Below are positions 14,286 to 21,904 of a DNA stretch of 37,323 nucleotides, piece by piece. How positions within the stretch are numbered: the first letter of the stretch is position 1; the number at the start of each line of letters is the position of its first letter. Origin of the DNA: Nocardioides sp. GY 10127 (GTDB lineage: Bacteria > Actinomycetota > Actinomycetes > Propionibacteriales > Nocardioidaceae); assembly GCF_004919085.1 (NCBI RefSeq), contig NZ_STGL01000012.1, forward strand, positions 1-37,323, in the 5' to 3' direction. Both the position numbers and the translations under genes were made by a program. The notes beneath the pieces are model-generated. The model did not search any database, was not told the DNA's origin, and was given only the letters and a program-made list of their open reading frames with translations.

Positions 14286-15458
14286 TCAGCCCCCGAGCAC
14301 CTCGAAGGACATCCCGGCCGCCTGCAGCCGTGCCAGCAGCGGCTCCCCCATCGCCTGCGCGGTGGTGAGGCAGCCGCCGGGGGCGTCGATGCCGTCGAGG
14401 GCCAGGCAGAGCGCGGACTCCGCGAGCATCCTGGACGTCTCGGTGTAGCCGGGGTCCCCACCGCTCACCCGCGTGTGCTGGACGGTGCCCGCCGTCTCGG
14501 CCACGACGTCCACCGTGAACCAGGAGCGCTCCCGCCGCGCGGGCGAGGGGCCCGAGCCCGCGGGCACCCGCCGCAGCAGCGCCTCCCGCAGCGGCGGCAC
14601 CTGGGCGGCCACCGCGATCGCGCCGGCACCGACGGAGCCGCCGACCGCGTAGCGCAGGGTCCGGGTGCCGGCGTAGTGGCCGTAGGTGAAGTCCGGGCCG
14701 TAGACGTCGAGCGCCCGCGCGCTGCGCGCCACCACCTGCGGGTCGATGGTCGGCAGCGGCACGAGCCAGTACCCCAGCAGCGGGTCGCGGTGCGGCCTGC
14801 CCGCGGTGGCACGGGCGCGCCGCCCGCCGTCCTGCGTGCGCTTCTCGGCCGTGCGACGGCGCTGCGCCGCGTCCTTCATGGCCCTGCCCCGGGAGAAGGC
14901 GCCCATCGCGGAGTGGAACGTGCCGCCCGAGAACTGCGCCGAGGCCCGCACCACCCCGCGCACCGTCACCGGCTCGGTGGGGCGCAGCTGGAGCATGGCG
15001 TGCAGGACGCCGAGGTCGTGCGGCACGGAGTCGAACCCGCAGGCGTGCACGATGCGCGCGCCCGTGCGGGCGGCGGTGGCGTGGTGGCGCAGGTACATGA
15101 GGTCGACGAACTCGGGCTCGCCGGTGAGGTCGACGTAGTCGGTGCCCGTCTCCGCGCACGCCGCCACGAGCGGCTCGCCGTGGGCCAGGTACGGCCCGAC
15201 CGTCGTGATCACCACCTTCGCGCGGCTCACGAGCGCGGCCAGGGCCTGCGGGTCCTCGAGGTCGAGGGGGTGCAGCGGGAGCTCCGCGAGGTCGGGGCGG
15301 ACGCCGGCCAGCCGGCCGCGCACGGCCGCCAGCCGCCCCTGGTCCCGGCCCGCCAGCGCCCAGCGCAGGCCGTCGGGGGCGTGCGCCGCGAGGTAGTCGG
15401 CGGTGAGGCCCCCGGTGAAGCCGGTGGACCCGATGAGCAGGACGTCGTAGTCGCGCAT
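14286..15458 (-). CDS. Saccharopine dehydrogenase-like NAD(P)-binding protein (trans-acting enoyl reductase family)
   Basis: A 390-residue protein starting MRDYDVLLIGSTGFTG, a Rossmann nucleotide-binding motif (GxTGFTG). A second conserved block reads VVITTVGPYLAHGEPLVAAC, followed by GTDYVDLTGE. A further block, HACGFDSVPHDLGV, is typical of mycobacterial trans-acting enoyl reductases and saccharopine dehydrogenase-like oxidoreductases. Such proteins reduce double bonds in lipid intermediates in mycobacteria; in other actinobacteria the substrate is unknown. Length is near the usual 390-420. The ATG at 15456-15458 gives the Rossmann strand at the N-terminus. It is divergent from the DUF2277 gene 75 bp away. 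Confidence 0.87.
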   Translation of the reverse strand: MRDYDVLLIGSTGFTGGLTADYLAAHAPDGLRWALAGRDQGRLAAVRGRLAGVRPDLAELPLHPLDLEDPQALAALVSRAKVVITTVGPYLAHGEPLVAACAETGTDYVDLTGEPEFVDLMYLRHHATAARTGARIVHACGFDSVPHDLGVLHAMLQLRPTEPVTVRGVVRASAQFSGGTFHSAMGAFSRGRAMKDAAQRRRTAEKRTQDGGRRARATAGRPHRDPLLGYWLVPLPTIDPQVVARSARALDVYGPDFTYGHYAGTRTLRYAVGGSVGAGAIAVAAQVPPLREALLRRVPAGSGPSPARRERSWFTVDVVAETAGTVQHTRVSGGDPGYTETSRMLAESALCLALDGIDAPGGCLTTAQAMGEPLLARLQAAGMSFEVLGG

Positions 15459-15533
15459 GGCCCGCACTCTGCCGGACCGGCGGCCGCTGCGACATGCCCC
15501 GGGCGTAGTGATCGGGCGCCGTAGGCTGGCCGC

Positions 15534-15803
15534 ATGTGCCGCAACATCCGCCAGCTCCACAACTTCGAGCCCCCGGCGACCACCTCCGAGGTGGAGGCCG
15601 CGGCGCTCCAGTACGTCCGCAAGGTCTCGGGCAGCGCCAAGCCCTCCCAGGCCAACCAGGAGGCGTTCGACCGCGCGGTGGCCGAGGTCGCGCACGCGAC
15701 CCAGCACCTGCTGGACGCCCTGGTCACGTCCGCGCCGCCGAAGGACCGCGAGGTCGAGGCCGCCAAGGCGCGGGCCCGGGCCCAGGTCCGGTACGGCCGT
15801 TGA
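15534..15803 (+). CDS. DUF2277 domain protein
   Basis: An 89-residue protein beginning MCRNIRQLHNFEPPAT, the hallmark of the DUF2277 family, with the rest helical and ending in a basic RARAQVRYGR tail. The function of the family is unknown. The invariant early Cys suggests metal or redox chemistry, but this is inference. Its TGA stop lies within the proposed TTG start of the sirtuin gene (TTGA), indicating translational coupling. Confidence 0.88.
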   Translation: MCRNIRQLHNFEPPATTSEVEAAALQYVRKVSGSAKPSQANQEAFDRAVAEVAHATQHLLDALVTSAPPKDREVEAAKARARAQVRYGR

Positions 15804-16726
15804 CCGAACCGGCCTTCCGGGTGCCGTCGGTGTCGGCCTCCCTGGTGGCGGTCCCGACCCGCGCGGCGGCCCCCGACGGGTGGGAGCCCGACCCGTCCTG
15901 GGGCACGGACGAGCAGGTCGACCGCGCCGTCGCGCTCCTGGCGTCCCGCCCGCTGGTGGTGCTCACGGGGGCCGGCCTGTCCACCGACTCCGGCATCCCC
16001 GACTACCGCGGCCCGGGCGCCCGCCCCCGGCTGCCGATGACCTACGCCGAGTTCGTCTCCGGGCCGACGGCCCGCCGCCGCTACTGGGCCCGCAGCCACG
16101 TGGGCTGGGGCCGGATGCGGCAGGCCGAGCCCAACGCCGGCCACCGCGCCGTCGCGCGGCTGGGGGCCGAGCTCGTCATCACCCAGAACGTCGACGGGCT
16201 GCACGAGCGGGCCGGCACCTCCCCGCTCGTGCCCCTCCACGGCCGGATCAGCGAGGTCGTCTGCCTGTCCTGCGGCACGCTGTCGGACCGCGCCGACCTG
16301 CACCGCACCCTCGAGCAGCTCAACCCCGGCTTCGCCGAGCAGCACGCGGACGCCCTGGTCAACCCGGACGGCGACGTCGAGCTCGACGACACCGACGGCT
16401 TCGTCGTGCCCGACTGCCCCGTGTGCGGCGGGGTGCTCAAGCCGCACGTCGTGTTCTTCGGCGAGAACGTCGCACCGGACGTCGTCGAGCGGTGCTTCGC
16501 GGCCGTCGACGCGCTCGCGGCCGAGCCCGGGCGGAGCGCGCTGCTGGTGGCCGGCTCCAGCCTGGCGGTGATGAGCGGCCTGCGGTTCGTGCGCCGGGCG
16601 GCCCGCGCCGGGGTCTCGGTGGTCGTGGTGAACCGCGGCTGGACCCGAGGCGACGACCTCGCGGACGTCCGCGTCCAGGCCGGGGTCGCCGACGTGCTCA
16701 CCGCCGTCGCGGACGCACGGGCCTGA
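15800..16726 (+). CDS. Sir2-family NAD-dependent protein deacylase
   Basis: A sirtuin of about 308 residues that removes acyl groups from lysines using NAD. Motifs in order are GAGLSTDSGIPDYRG (NAD binding), TQNVDGLHERAG, the catalytic His in PLHGRISEVVC, a zinc site formed by CLSCG and CPVCG, and GSSLAVMSG. The long Asp-rich insert between the zinc pairs is common in actinobacterial class II sirtuins. The start is uncertain. TTG at 15800 overlaps the DUF2277 stop, and GTG codons at 15821 and 15830 are alternatives with weak ribosome binding sites. The protein is cytoplasmic. Confidence 0.9.
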   Translation: MTEPAFRVPSVSASLVAVPTRAAAPDGWEPDPSWGTDEQVDRAVALLASRPLVVLTGAGLSTDSGIPDYRGPGARPRLPMTYAEFVSGPTARRRYWARSHVGWGRMRQAEPNAGHRAVARLGAELVITQNVDGLHERAGTSPLVPLHGRISEVVCLSCGTLSDRADLHRTLEQLNPGFAEQHADALVNPDGDVELDDTDGFVVPDCPVCGGVLKPHVVFFGENVAPDVVERCFAAVDALAAEPGRSALLVAGSSLAVMSGLRFVRRAARAGVSVVVVNRGWTRGDDLADVRVQAGVADVLTAVADARA

Positions 16727-16752
16727 CGCGTCCCACCTCGGGCGGGCCGGGC

Positions 16753-17142
16753 TCAGCCGTCGCGGTCCTGCCAGCGCCGCCGCAGCTCGCCGAGGAGGTC
16801 CACGACGGACTGCTCGTCCTCGGGGCCGGGAGCGGCGTCCTCGTCGACCGCGGGCGGGACGTGCAGCATCCGGTCGCGCACCTGCTCGGGCGGGATCCGG
16901 GAGCCCAGGCGCAGGCCGTAGAGGGTGTCCTCGCGCTCGAAGTCCAGGTCGACGACCACCGCGGTGTGGTATTCCCCGTCGACGCCGACGAGCAGGACCT
17001 CCTCGCCGTGGTCGAGGCCGCGCACGAGGGCGGTCTCGGAGTGGCGCAGCACGAAGTCGGGCTCGCCGACGGTGCCGTCCCCGTCGCCCCCGGCCTCGTC
17101 AGCCAGGCCGCGGACCGGCACCGTGAGCGCGATCAGCTCCAC
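16753..17142 (-). CDS. Conserved hypothetical acidic protein
   Basis: A 129-residue acidic protein from the GTG at 17140-17142 (GAGGGG nine bases upstream); an ATG at 17211 would add 23 residues of low-complexity sequence. The core has alternating strands (VRGLDHGEEVLLVGVDGEYH then TAVVVDLDFEREDTLYGLRL) and an acidic C-terminus ending in LGELRRRWQDRDG. It resembles small actinobacterial proteins of unknown role. It is convergent with the sirtuin gene. Confidence 0.65.
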   Translation of the reverse strand: MELIALTVPVRGLADEAGGDGDGTVGEPDFVLRHSETALVRGLDHGEEVLLVGVDGEYHTAVVVDLDFEREDTLYGLRLGSRIPPEQVRDRMLHVPPAVDEDAAPGPEDEQSVVDLLGELRRRWQDRDG

Positions 17143-17292
17143 GACGCCACTCCCCTCGCGGGCCACGCCCGCGTCCTGCGGCCACTCCCCCCGCGGCCGC
17201 GATGCGGACACGGTAGGTCCTCGCCCGGCCCGCGGCCAAGGGCGTGGGTCACGCAGCCGAATCCGGCGGACGGCCGTCCACCGGAGGACGCC

Positions 17293-17982
17293 TCAGGCGC
17301 GCGAGACGAAGATGTGCTGGGCCGACTCGTCGGTGATCTCGGCCGACTCCCCGCCCGACGCGAGCAGGTAGCCGGCGTCGGTGAAGGAGGCGGAGACGGT
17401 CTTGTCCGGGCGGGCGCCGACGCGCCGCAGGGCGCTCATCAGGGCCTCGTCCTTCTGCATCTCCTCGGAGATGCGACGCACGAGCACCACGACCTCCGAG
17501 CCGCTGCCCACCGCCGAGGCGAGGGGCTCGACGCCGTCGCGGAAGTCCTCACCGGTGGGTCCGCTGCCCAGCTCGTCGAGGCCCGGGATCGGGTTGCCGT
17601 AGGGCGACTCGGTGGGGTTCTCGAGCAGCTCCAGCAGGCGACGCTCCACGGTCTCGGACATGACGTGCTCCCACCGGCACGCCTCCTCGTGGACCATCTC
17701 CCAGTCGAGGCCGATGACGTCGACGAGCAGCCGCTCCGCGAGCCGGTGCTTGCGCATGACGCGGGTGGCCAGGACGCGGCCCTCCTCGGTCAGCTCGAGG
17801 TGGCGGTCGCCCTCGACCGTCAGCAGCCCGTCGCGCTCCATGCGCGCGACGGTCTGCGAGACCGTCGGGCCGCTCTGGTGCAGGCGCTCGGCGATGCGGG
17901 CGCGCAGCGGGACGATCCCTTCCTCGACCAGCTCGTAGATGGTCCGCAGATACATCTCGGTGGTGTCGATCAGGTCGCTCAC
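17293..17982 (-). CDS. DtxR/IdeR-family iron-dependent transcriptional repressor
   Basis: A 229-residue metalloregulator. The N-terminal winged helix (residues 1-73, with LHQSGPTVSQTVARMERDGL as recognition helix region) is followed by a dimerisation and metal domain and an SH3-like C-terminal FeoA domain (about 150-225). All DtxR metal ligands fall at the canonical numbers: Met10, Cys102, Glu105 and His106 in one site, and His79, Glu83 and His98 in the other. Cys102 points to iron rather than the manganese MntR type. With Fe(II) it represses siderophore and iron-uptake genes. The GTG start has GGGGAGG nine bases upstream. It is divergent from the photolyase gene, with about 200 bp between them. 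Confidence 0.92.
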   Translation of the reverse strand: MSDLIDTTEMYLRTIYELVEEGIVPLRARIAERLHQSGPTVSQTVARMERDGLLTVEGDRHLELTEEGRVLATRVMRKHRLAERLLVDVIGLDWEMVHEEACRWEHVMSETVERRLLELLENPTESPYGNPIPGLDELGSGPTGEDFRDGVEPLASAVGSGSEVVVLVRRISEEMQKDEALMSALRRVGARPDKTVSASFTDAGYLLASGGESAEITDESAQHIFVSRA

Positions 17983-18184
17983 GCAGCCATCCTCCCCCAT
18001 AGCGGCCACAGTCGCCCGACCCGTACCCACGAGTCGGACGTCACGTCCTCGGCCGGGCCGTGGCCGGTCCGGTGCGCGGACGTGCTCCGGGCAGGGTGCC
18101 CGGGGACCGCGGAAGGTTACCCGAGGGCGAGCGGCAGCAGCATCGGGTGAGCAACGGACGCGCCCGACCTGCGAGCCTCGGGGC

Positions 18185-19564
18185 GTGACCTCGGTGATGT
18201 GGTTCCGCCGCGACCTGCGGCTCGCTGACAACCCGGCGCTGCTCGCGGCGGCCGAGGACGGCCCGGTGCTGCCGCTGTTCGTCCTCGACGACCGGCTGTG
18301 GGGCCCCGCGGGCCCGAGCCGGCGCGCCTACCTGGCCGCCAGCCTGCGCTCGCTCGACGCCTCGCTGCGACAGCGGCACACCGGGCTGGCCGTCGTCCAC
18401 GGGGACCCGGCGGAGCAGGTCGTGGCCGCGGCCCGCGCCGCCGGCGCGAGCACCGTGCACGTGGCCGCCGACTACGGCCCCTACGGCAGCGCCCGCGACG
18501 AGGCGGTCGAGAAGGCGCTGGCGGACGCCGGGGTCGAGCTCGTCCGCACGGGGTCGCCGTACGCCGTGGCGCCGGGCCGCGTGAACAACGGCTCCGGCGA
18601 GCAGTACAAGGTCTTCACCCCGTTCTCCCGCGCCTGGGCCGACCACGGGTGGCGCGGCCCGGTCGACGCCCCCAGGGGCGGCTCGTGGCTCGGGCTCGAG
18701 GACCTGAGGGGCAAGGACGGCGCGGGCCCGCTGCACCCCGTGGACGTGCCCGACGTCGAGCTGCCCGAGGGCCTGTCCCTGCCCGAGGCCGGCGAGGCCG
18801 CCGCCCACCGCCGCTGGGAGGGCTTCCTCGACGACCTGGACGCCTACGACGAGCAGCGCAACGACCCGGGCCTCGACGCCACCAGCCGCATGTCCGTGCA
18901 CCTGAAGTGGGGCGAGATCCACCCCCGGACGATGCTCGCCGAGCTCGGGCGGCGCCGCAGCGACGGCGCCCGGACCTACCGGACCGAGCTCGCCTGGCGC
19001 GAGTTCTACGCCGACGTCCTGCACCGGCGCCCGGAGACCGCGCACGACTACCTGCGCCCCGAGTTCGCCCGGATGGCCTACGACACCCCCGGCGACCAGC
19101 TCACCGCCTGGCAGGAGGGACGCACCGGCTTCCCGATCGTGGACGCCGGGATGCGCCAGCTGCGCGCGACCGGCTGGATGCACAACCGGGTGCGGATGAT
19201 CGTGGCCAGCTTCCTGGTCAAGGACCTGCACCTGGAGTGGCAGCACGGCGCCCGCCACTTCATGCACTGGCTCGTGGACGGCGACCTGGCCTCCAACCAG
19301 CACGGCTGGCAGTGGACCGCCGGCTGCGGCACCGACGCCTCCCCCTACTTCCGCGTGTTCAACCCCACCGGCCAGGGCAAGAAGTTCGACCCGCAGGGCG
19401 TCTACGTGCGCCGGTGGGTCGAGGAGCTCTCCGACCCGCAGCAGGTCCCCGACCCGCACGAGCCCGACGCCGAGACCCGCGACCTCGTCGGGTACCCCCC
19501 GCCCCTCGTCGACCACAAGGAGGAGCGGCAGGAGTCGCTCGACCGCTGGCAGGCCATCCGCTGA
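18185..19564 (+). CDS. phr: Deoxyribodipyrimidine photolyase (cryptochrome/photolyase family)
   Basis: A 459-residue flavoprotein that uses blue light to split UV-induced pyrimidine dimers. The N-terminal Rossmann antenna domain begins SVMWFRRDLRLADNPAL (residues 3-19). The FAD domain contains RTYRTELAWREFYADVL, then GFPIVDAGMRQLRATGWMHN, RVRMIVASFLVKDL, and DLASNQHGWQWTAGCGTDA followed by FRVFNPTGQGKKFDP. These are the class I CPD photolyase signatures, including the Trp residues of the electron chain. The GTG start at 18185 is chosen because the antenna strand begins immediately; ATG at 18197 is possible. It is followed by the alpha-glucosidase gene after about 120 bp. Confidence 0.93.
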   Translation: MTSVMWFRRDLRLADNPALLAAAEDGPVLPLFVLDDRLWGPAGPSRRAYLAASLRSLDASLRQRHTGLAVVHGDPAEQVVAAARAAGASTVHVAADYGPYGSARDEAVEKALADAGVELVRTGSPYAVAPGRVNNGSGEQYKVFTPFSRAWADHGWRGPVDAPRGGSWLGLEDLRGKDGAGPLHPVDVPDVELPEGLSLPEAGEAAAHRRWEGFLDDLDAYDEQRNDPGLDATSRMSVHLKWGEIHPRTMLAELGRRRSDGARTYRTELAWREFYADVLHRRPETAHDYLRPEFARMAYDTPGDQLTAWQEGRTGFPIVDAGMRQLRATGWMHNRVRMIVASFLVKDLHLEWQHGARHFMHWLVDGDLASNQHGWQWTAGCGTDASPYFRVFNPTGQGKKFDPQGVYVRRWVEELSDPQQVPDPHEPDAETRDLVGYPPPLVDHKEERQESLDRWQAIR

Positions 19565-19627
19565 CCCCCGCCGGCGCGGTTCGGCTGCGCCGGCGGCCAC
19601 GCCGCACCACGCGAACGGGCCAGACCG

Positions 19628-19662
19628 GCGCAAGCGCTTCCGCAGAACCGGTTTACCGGTAA
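19628..19662 (+). promoter_or_regulatory. Palindromic operator-like sites upstream of the alpha-glucosidase gene
   Basis: AAGCGCTT (19632-19639) in the context GGCGCAAGCGCTTCCGC is typical of LacI-family sugar regulators. Just downstream are two overlapping palindromes, AACCGGTT (19646-19653) and TTACCGGTAA (19653-19662), 26 bp before the ATG. No LacI gene is in the window, so the regulator would act in trans. Confidence 0.55.
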
Positions 19663-19687
19663 GCCTGTGTGTGAGAACCTTGCTGCC

Positions 19688-21352
19688 ATGGCTGGCAACG
19701 ACGCGACCAACCCCCCGACCCCCGACAGCACCGGCACCGAGTGGTGGCGGCACGCGGTCATCTACCAGGTCTACCCCCGCTCCTGGGCCGACGCGAACGG
19801 TGACGGCGTGGGCGACCTGCCCGGCATCACCGCGCACCTGGAGCACCTGCGCGACCTGGGCGTCGACGCGCTGTGGATCTCCCCGTTCTACCGCTCGCCG
19901 CAGAACGACCACGGGTACGACGTCTCGGACTACCAGGACATCGACCCGCTGTTCGGCACCCTCGAGGACGCCGACGCGCTCGTCGCGCGCGCCCACGAGC
20001 TGGGCCTGCGGCTGATCGTGGACCTCGTCCCCAACCACTCCTCCGACCAGCACGCCTGGTTCCAGGCGGCGCTGGCCTCGAAGCCCGGCAGCCCCGAGCG
20101 CGCCCGCTACCTCTTCCGCGACGGCAAGGGCCCCGACGGGCTGGAGCCCCCGAACAACTGGCAGTCCGTCTTCGGCGGCTCCGCGTGGGACCGCGTGGCC
20201 GAGCACCCCGACGGCGACCCGGACGACCCGCAGTGGTTCCTCCACCTCTTCGACTCCTCGCAGCCCGACTTCGACTGGCGCAACCCCGAGGTCGGCGACA
20301 TGTTCGAGGGCGTCCTGCGGTTCTGGCTGGACCGCGGCGTCGACGGCTTCCGGGTGGACGTGGCGCACGGCCTCTTCAAGGAGGAGTCGCTGCGCGACCA
20401 GGTCCGCGTCGAGGGCCAGAAGGGCGGGGCGTCCACGGGCGAGGACCCGCACTCGATGGTCGAGCGCGCCGAGCTGGACGAGCCGATGTGGGACCAGCCG
20501 GAGGTGCACGAGGTGTACCGCCGCTGGCACCAGGTCCTCGCCGAGTACCCCGGCGACCGGATGATGGTCGCCGAGGCGTGGACCTCGTCGGCGGAGTCGA
20601 TGGCCCGCTTCGTGCGGCCCGACGAGTACCAGCAGACCTTCAACTTCGCCTGGCTCCTGGCCTCCTGGTCGGCGTCGGACTTCGCGGACGTCGTGCAGCA
20701 CACCTTCGACGCCCTCGAGCCCGTCGGGGCCACCCCGACCTGGGTGCTCTCCAACCACGACGTCATCCGCCACGTCACCCGCTACGGCGGCGGGACGCTG
20801 GGCCTGGCCCGCGCCCGGGCCGCGACCATGACGATGCTGGCCCTGCCCGGCTCGGCCTACCTGTACCAGGGCGAGGAGCTCGGCCTGGAGCAGGTCGACG
20901 TCGCCCCCGAGCACCGCACCGACCCCAACTGGCTGCGGACCAAGGACACCGACGAGCCCGAGATCGGCCGGGACGGCTGCCGCGTGCCGATGCCGTGGTC
21001 CGGCACGTCCGCGCCGTACGGGTTCGGCCCGGGCGAGGGCCAGCCGTGGCTGCCGCAGCCCAGCGGCTGGGGCAGCCTCACCGTGGCCGCCCAGGAGACC
21101 GACCCCGAGTCGACGCTGGCGTTCTACCGCTCGGTGCTGACCGCCCGCCGCGGGCTGGCCGGCCTCACCGACTCGGTCAAGGTCACCCCGGTCACCGGCG
21201 ACGTCCTCACCTTCACGCGCGGTGACCTCACCGTCGTCCTCAACTGCGGCAGCGAGCCCGTCGAGCTGCCCGCGGGCGAGGTCGTCCTCGCCAGCGGCCC
21301 GGTGGACGGCCCGCACCTGCCCGCCGACACGGCGGTCTGGCTGCGCGGCTGA
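19688..21352 (+). CDS. GH13 alpha-glucosidase (oligo-1,6-glucosidase type)
   Basis: A 554-residue glycoside hydrolase of family 13 that cleaves alpha-glucosidic bonds in malto- or isomalto-oligosaccharides in the cytoplasm (no signal peptide). The barrel begins WWRHAVIYQVYPRSWADANG. The conserved regions are DLVPNHSSDQH, GFRVDVAHG (catalytic Asp), MVAEAWTSS (acid Glu) and TWVLSNHDVIRH (third Asp). The short beta C-domain ends in TAVWLRG. Length is usual. The ATG at 19688 is chosen; a GTG seven codons upstream at 19667 is possible. Operator-like palindromes lie just upstream and a strong terminator follows. Confidence 0.92.
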   Translation: MAGNDATNPPTPDSTGTEWWRHAVIYQVYPRSWADANGDGVGDLPGITAHLEHLRDLGVDALWISPFYRSPQNDHGYDVSDYQDIDPLFGTLEDADALVARAHELGLRLIVDLVPNHSSDQHAWFQAALASKPGSPERARYLFRDGKGPDGLEPPNNWQSVFGGSAWDRVAEHPDGDPDDPQWFLHLFDSSQPDFDWRNPEVGDMFEGVLRFWLDRGVDGFRVDVAHGLFKEESLRDQVRVEGQKGGASTGEDPHSMVERAELDEPMWDQPEVHEVYRRWHQVLAEYPGDRMMVAEAWTSSAESMARFVRPDEYQQTFNFAWLLASWSASDFADVVQHTFDALEPVGATPTWVLSNHDVIRHVTRYGGGTLGLARARAATMTMLALPGSAYLYQGEELGLEQVDVAPEHRTDPNWLRTKDTDEPEIGRDGCRVPMPWSGTSAPYGFGPGEGQPWLPQPSGWGSLTVAAQETDPESTLAFYRSVLTARRGLAGLTDSVKVTPVTGDVLTFTRGDLTVVLNCGSEPVELPAGEVVLASGPVDGPHLPADTAVWLRG

Positions 21353-21387
21353 CGCACCGGCCCACACGACCCGGCCCCACGCGACGA

Positions 21388-21418
21388 CGAGGCCCCTGCC
21401 CGATGGGCAGGGGCCTCG
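21388..21418. terminator. Bidirectional terminator hairpin
   Basis: A perfect 14-bp stem CGAGGCCCCTGCCC / GGGCAGGGGCCTCG with loop GAT. It sits between the convergent alpha-glucosidase and MarR genes and can serve both strands. There is no long T-run. Confidence 0.85.
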
Positions 21419-21436
21419 CGTCGTCGAGGAGCCGGG

Positions 21437-21904
21437 TCAGCCGGCGGGTTCCGGCTCGCGCGCGCCGGTGAGGGCCTCGTTGTAGCGACCCAGCTGGAGG
21501 GCGAGCCCCTCCACCTCGTCGTCGGTCCAGTCGGCGAGGCGGTCGGAGACCCACTCACGGCGGACCTCCTTCATCGGCTCCAGCCGCTCGCGCGCCATCG
21601 CGGTCACGCAGAGCAGGGAGGCCCGGCCGTCGTCGGGGTCGGGCTGCTTCTCCACCAGGCCCAGGTCGACGAGGTGGGTGACCTGGCGGCTGATCGCGCC
21701 CTTGTCGATCCCGAACACCTCGGCGATCACGGACGCCCGGACCGGCCCCTGCTCCTGCAGGTAGCTCAGCATCAGGTAGGACGCGGGCTGGAGCTGCGGG
21801 TGCACCGCGCCCGCCCGCGCGTTGATGACCTTGCGGACGCGGCGGATCAGCACCCCGACCTCTTGCTCGAGCTTCATCAGTGTCTCTGCGCGCGGTGTCG
21901 TCAT
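21437..21904 (-). CDS. MarR-family transcriptional regulator
   Basis: A 155-residue winged-helix repressor. The dimerisation helix is followed by the HTH (PVRASVIAEVFGIDKGAISR then QVTHLVDLGLVEKQ) and the wing with DPDDGRASLLCVT. The ATG (21902-21904) shares one base with the stop of the exporter gene (TGATG), so it is the downstream cistron of an exporter-regulator operon. It most likely represses its own operon through the inverted repeat at 23638-23669 and is released by a substrate of the pump. Confidence 0.92.
   Translation of the reverse strand: MTTPRAETLMKLEQEVGVLIRRVRKVINARAGAVHPQLQPASYLMLSYLQEQGPVRASVIAEVFGIDKGAISRQVTHLVDLGLVEKQPDPDDGRASLLCVTAMARERLEPMKEVRREWVSDRLADWTDDEVEGLALQLGRYNEALTGAREPEPAG

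Noticed and set aside
18041..21367. 1108-codon minus-strand open frame opposite the photolyase and alpha-glucosidase genes
   Set aside because: It is a mirror frame produced by high GC. Composition is Val/Arg/Gly/Ala/His-rich with no domain, and both plus-strand genes are clear family members.
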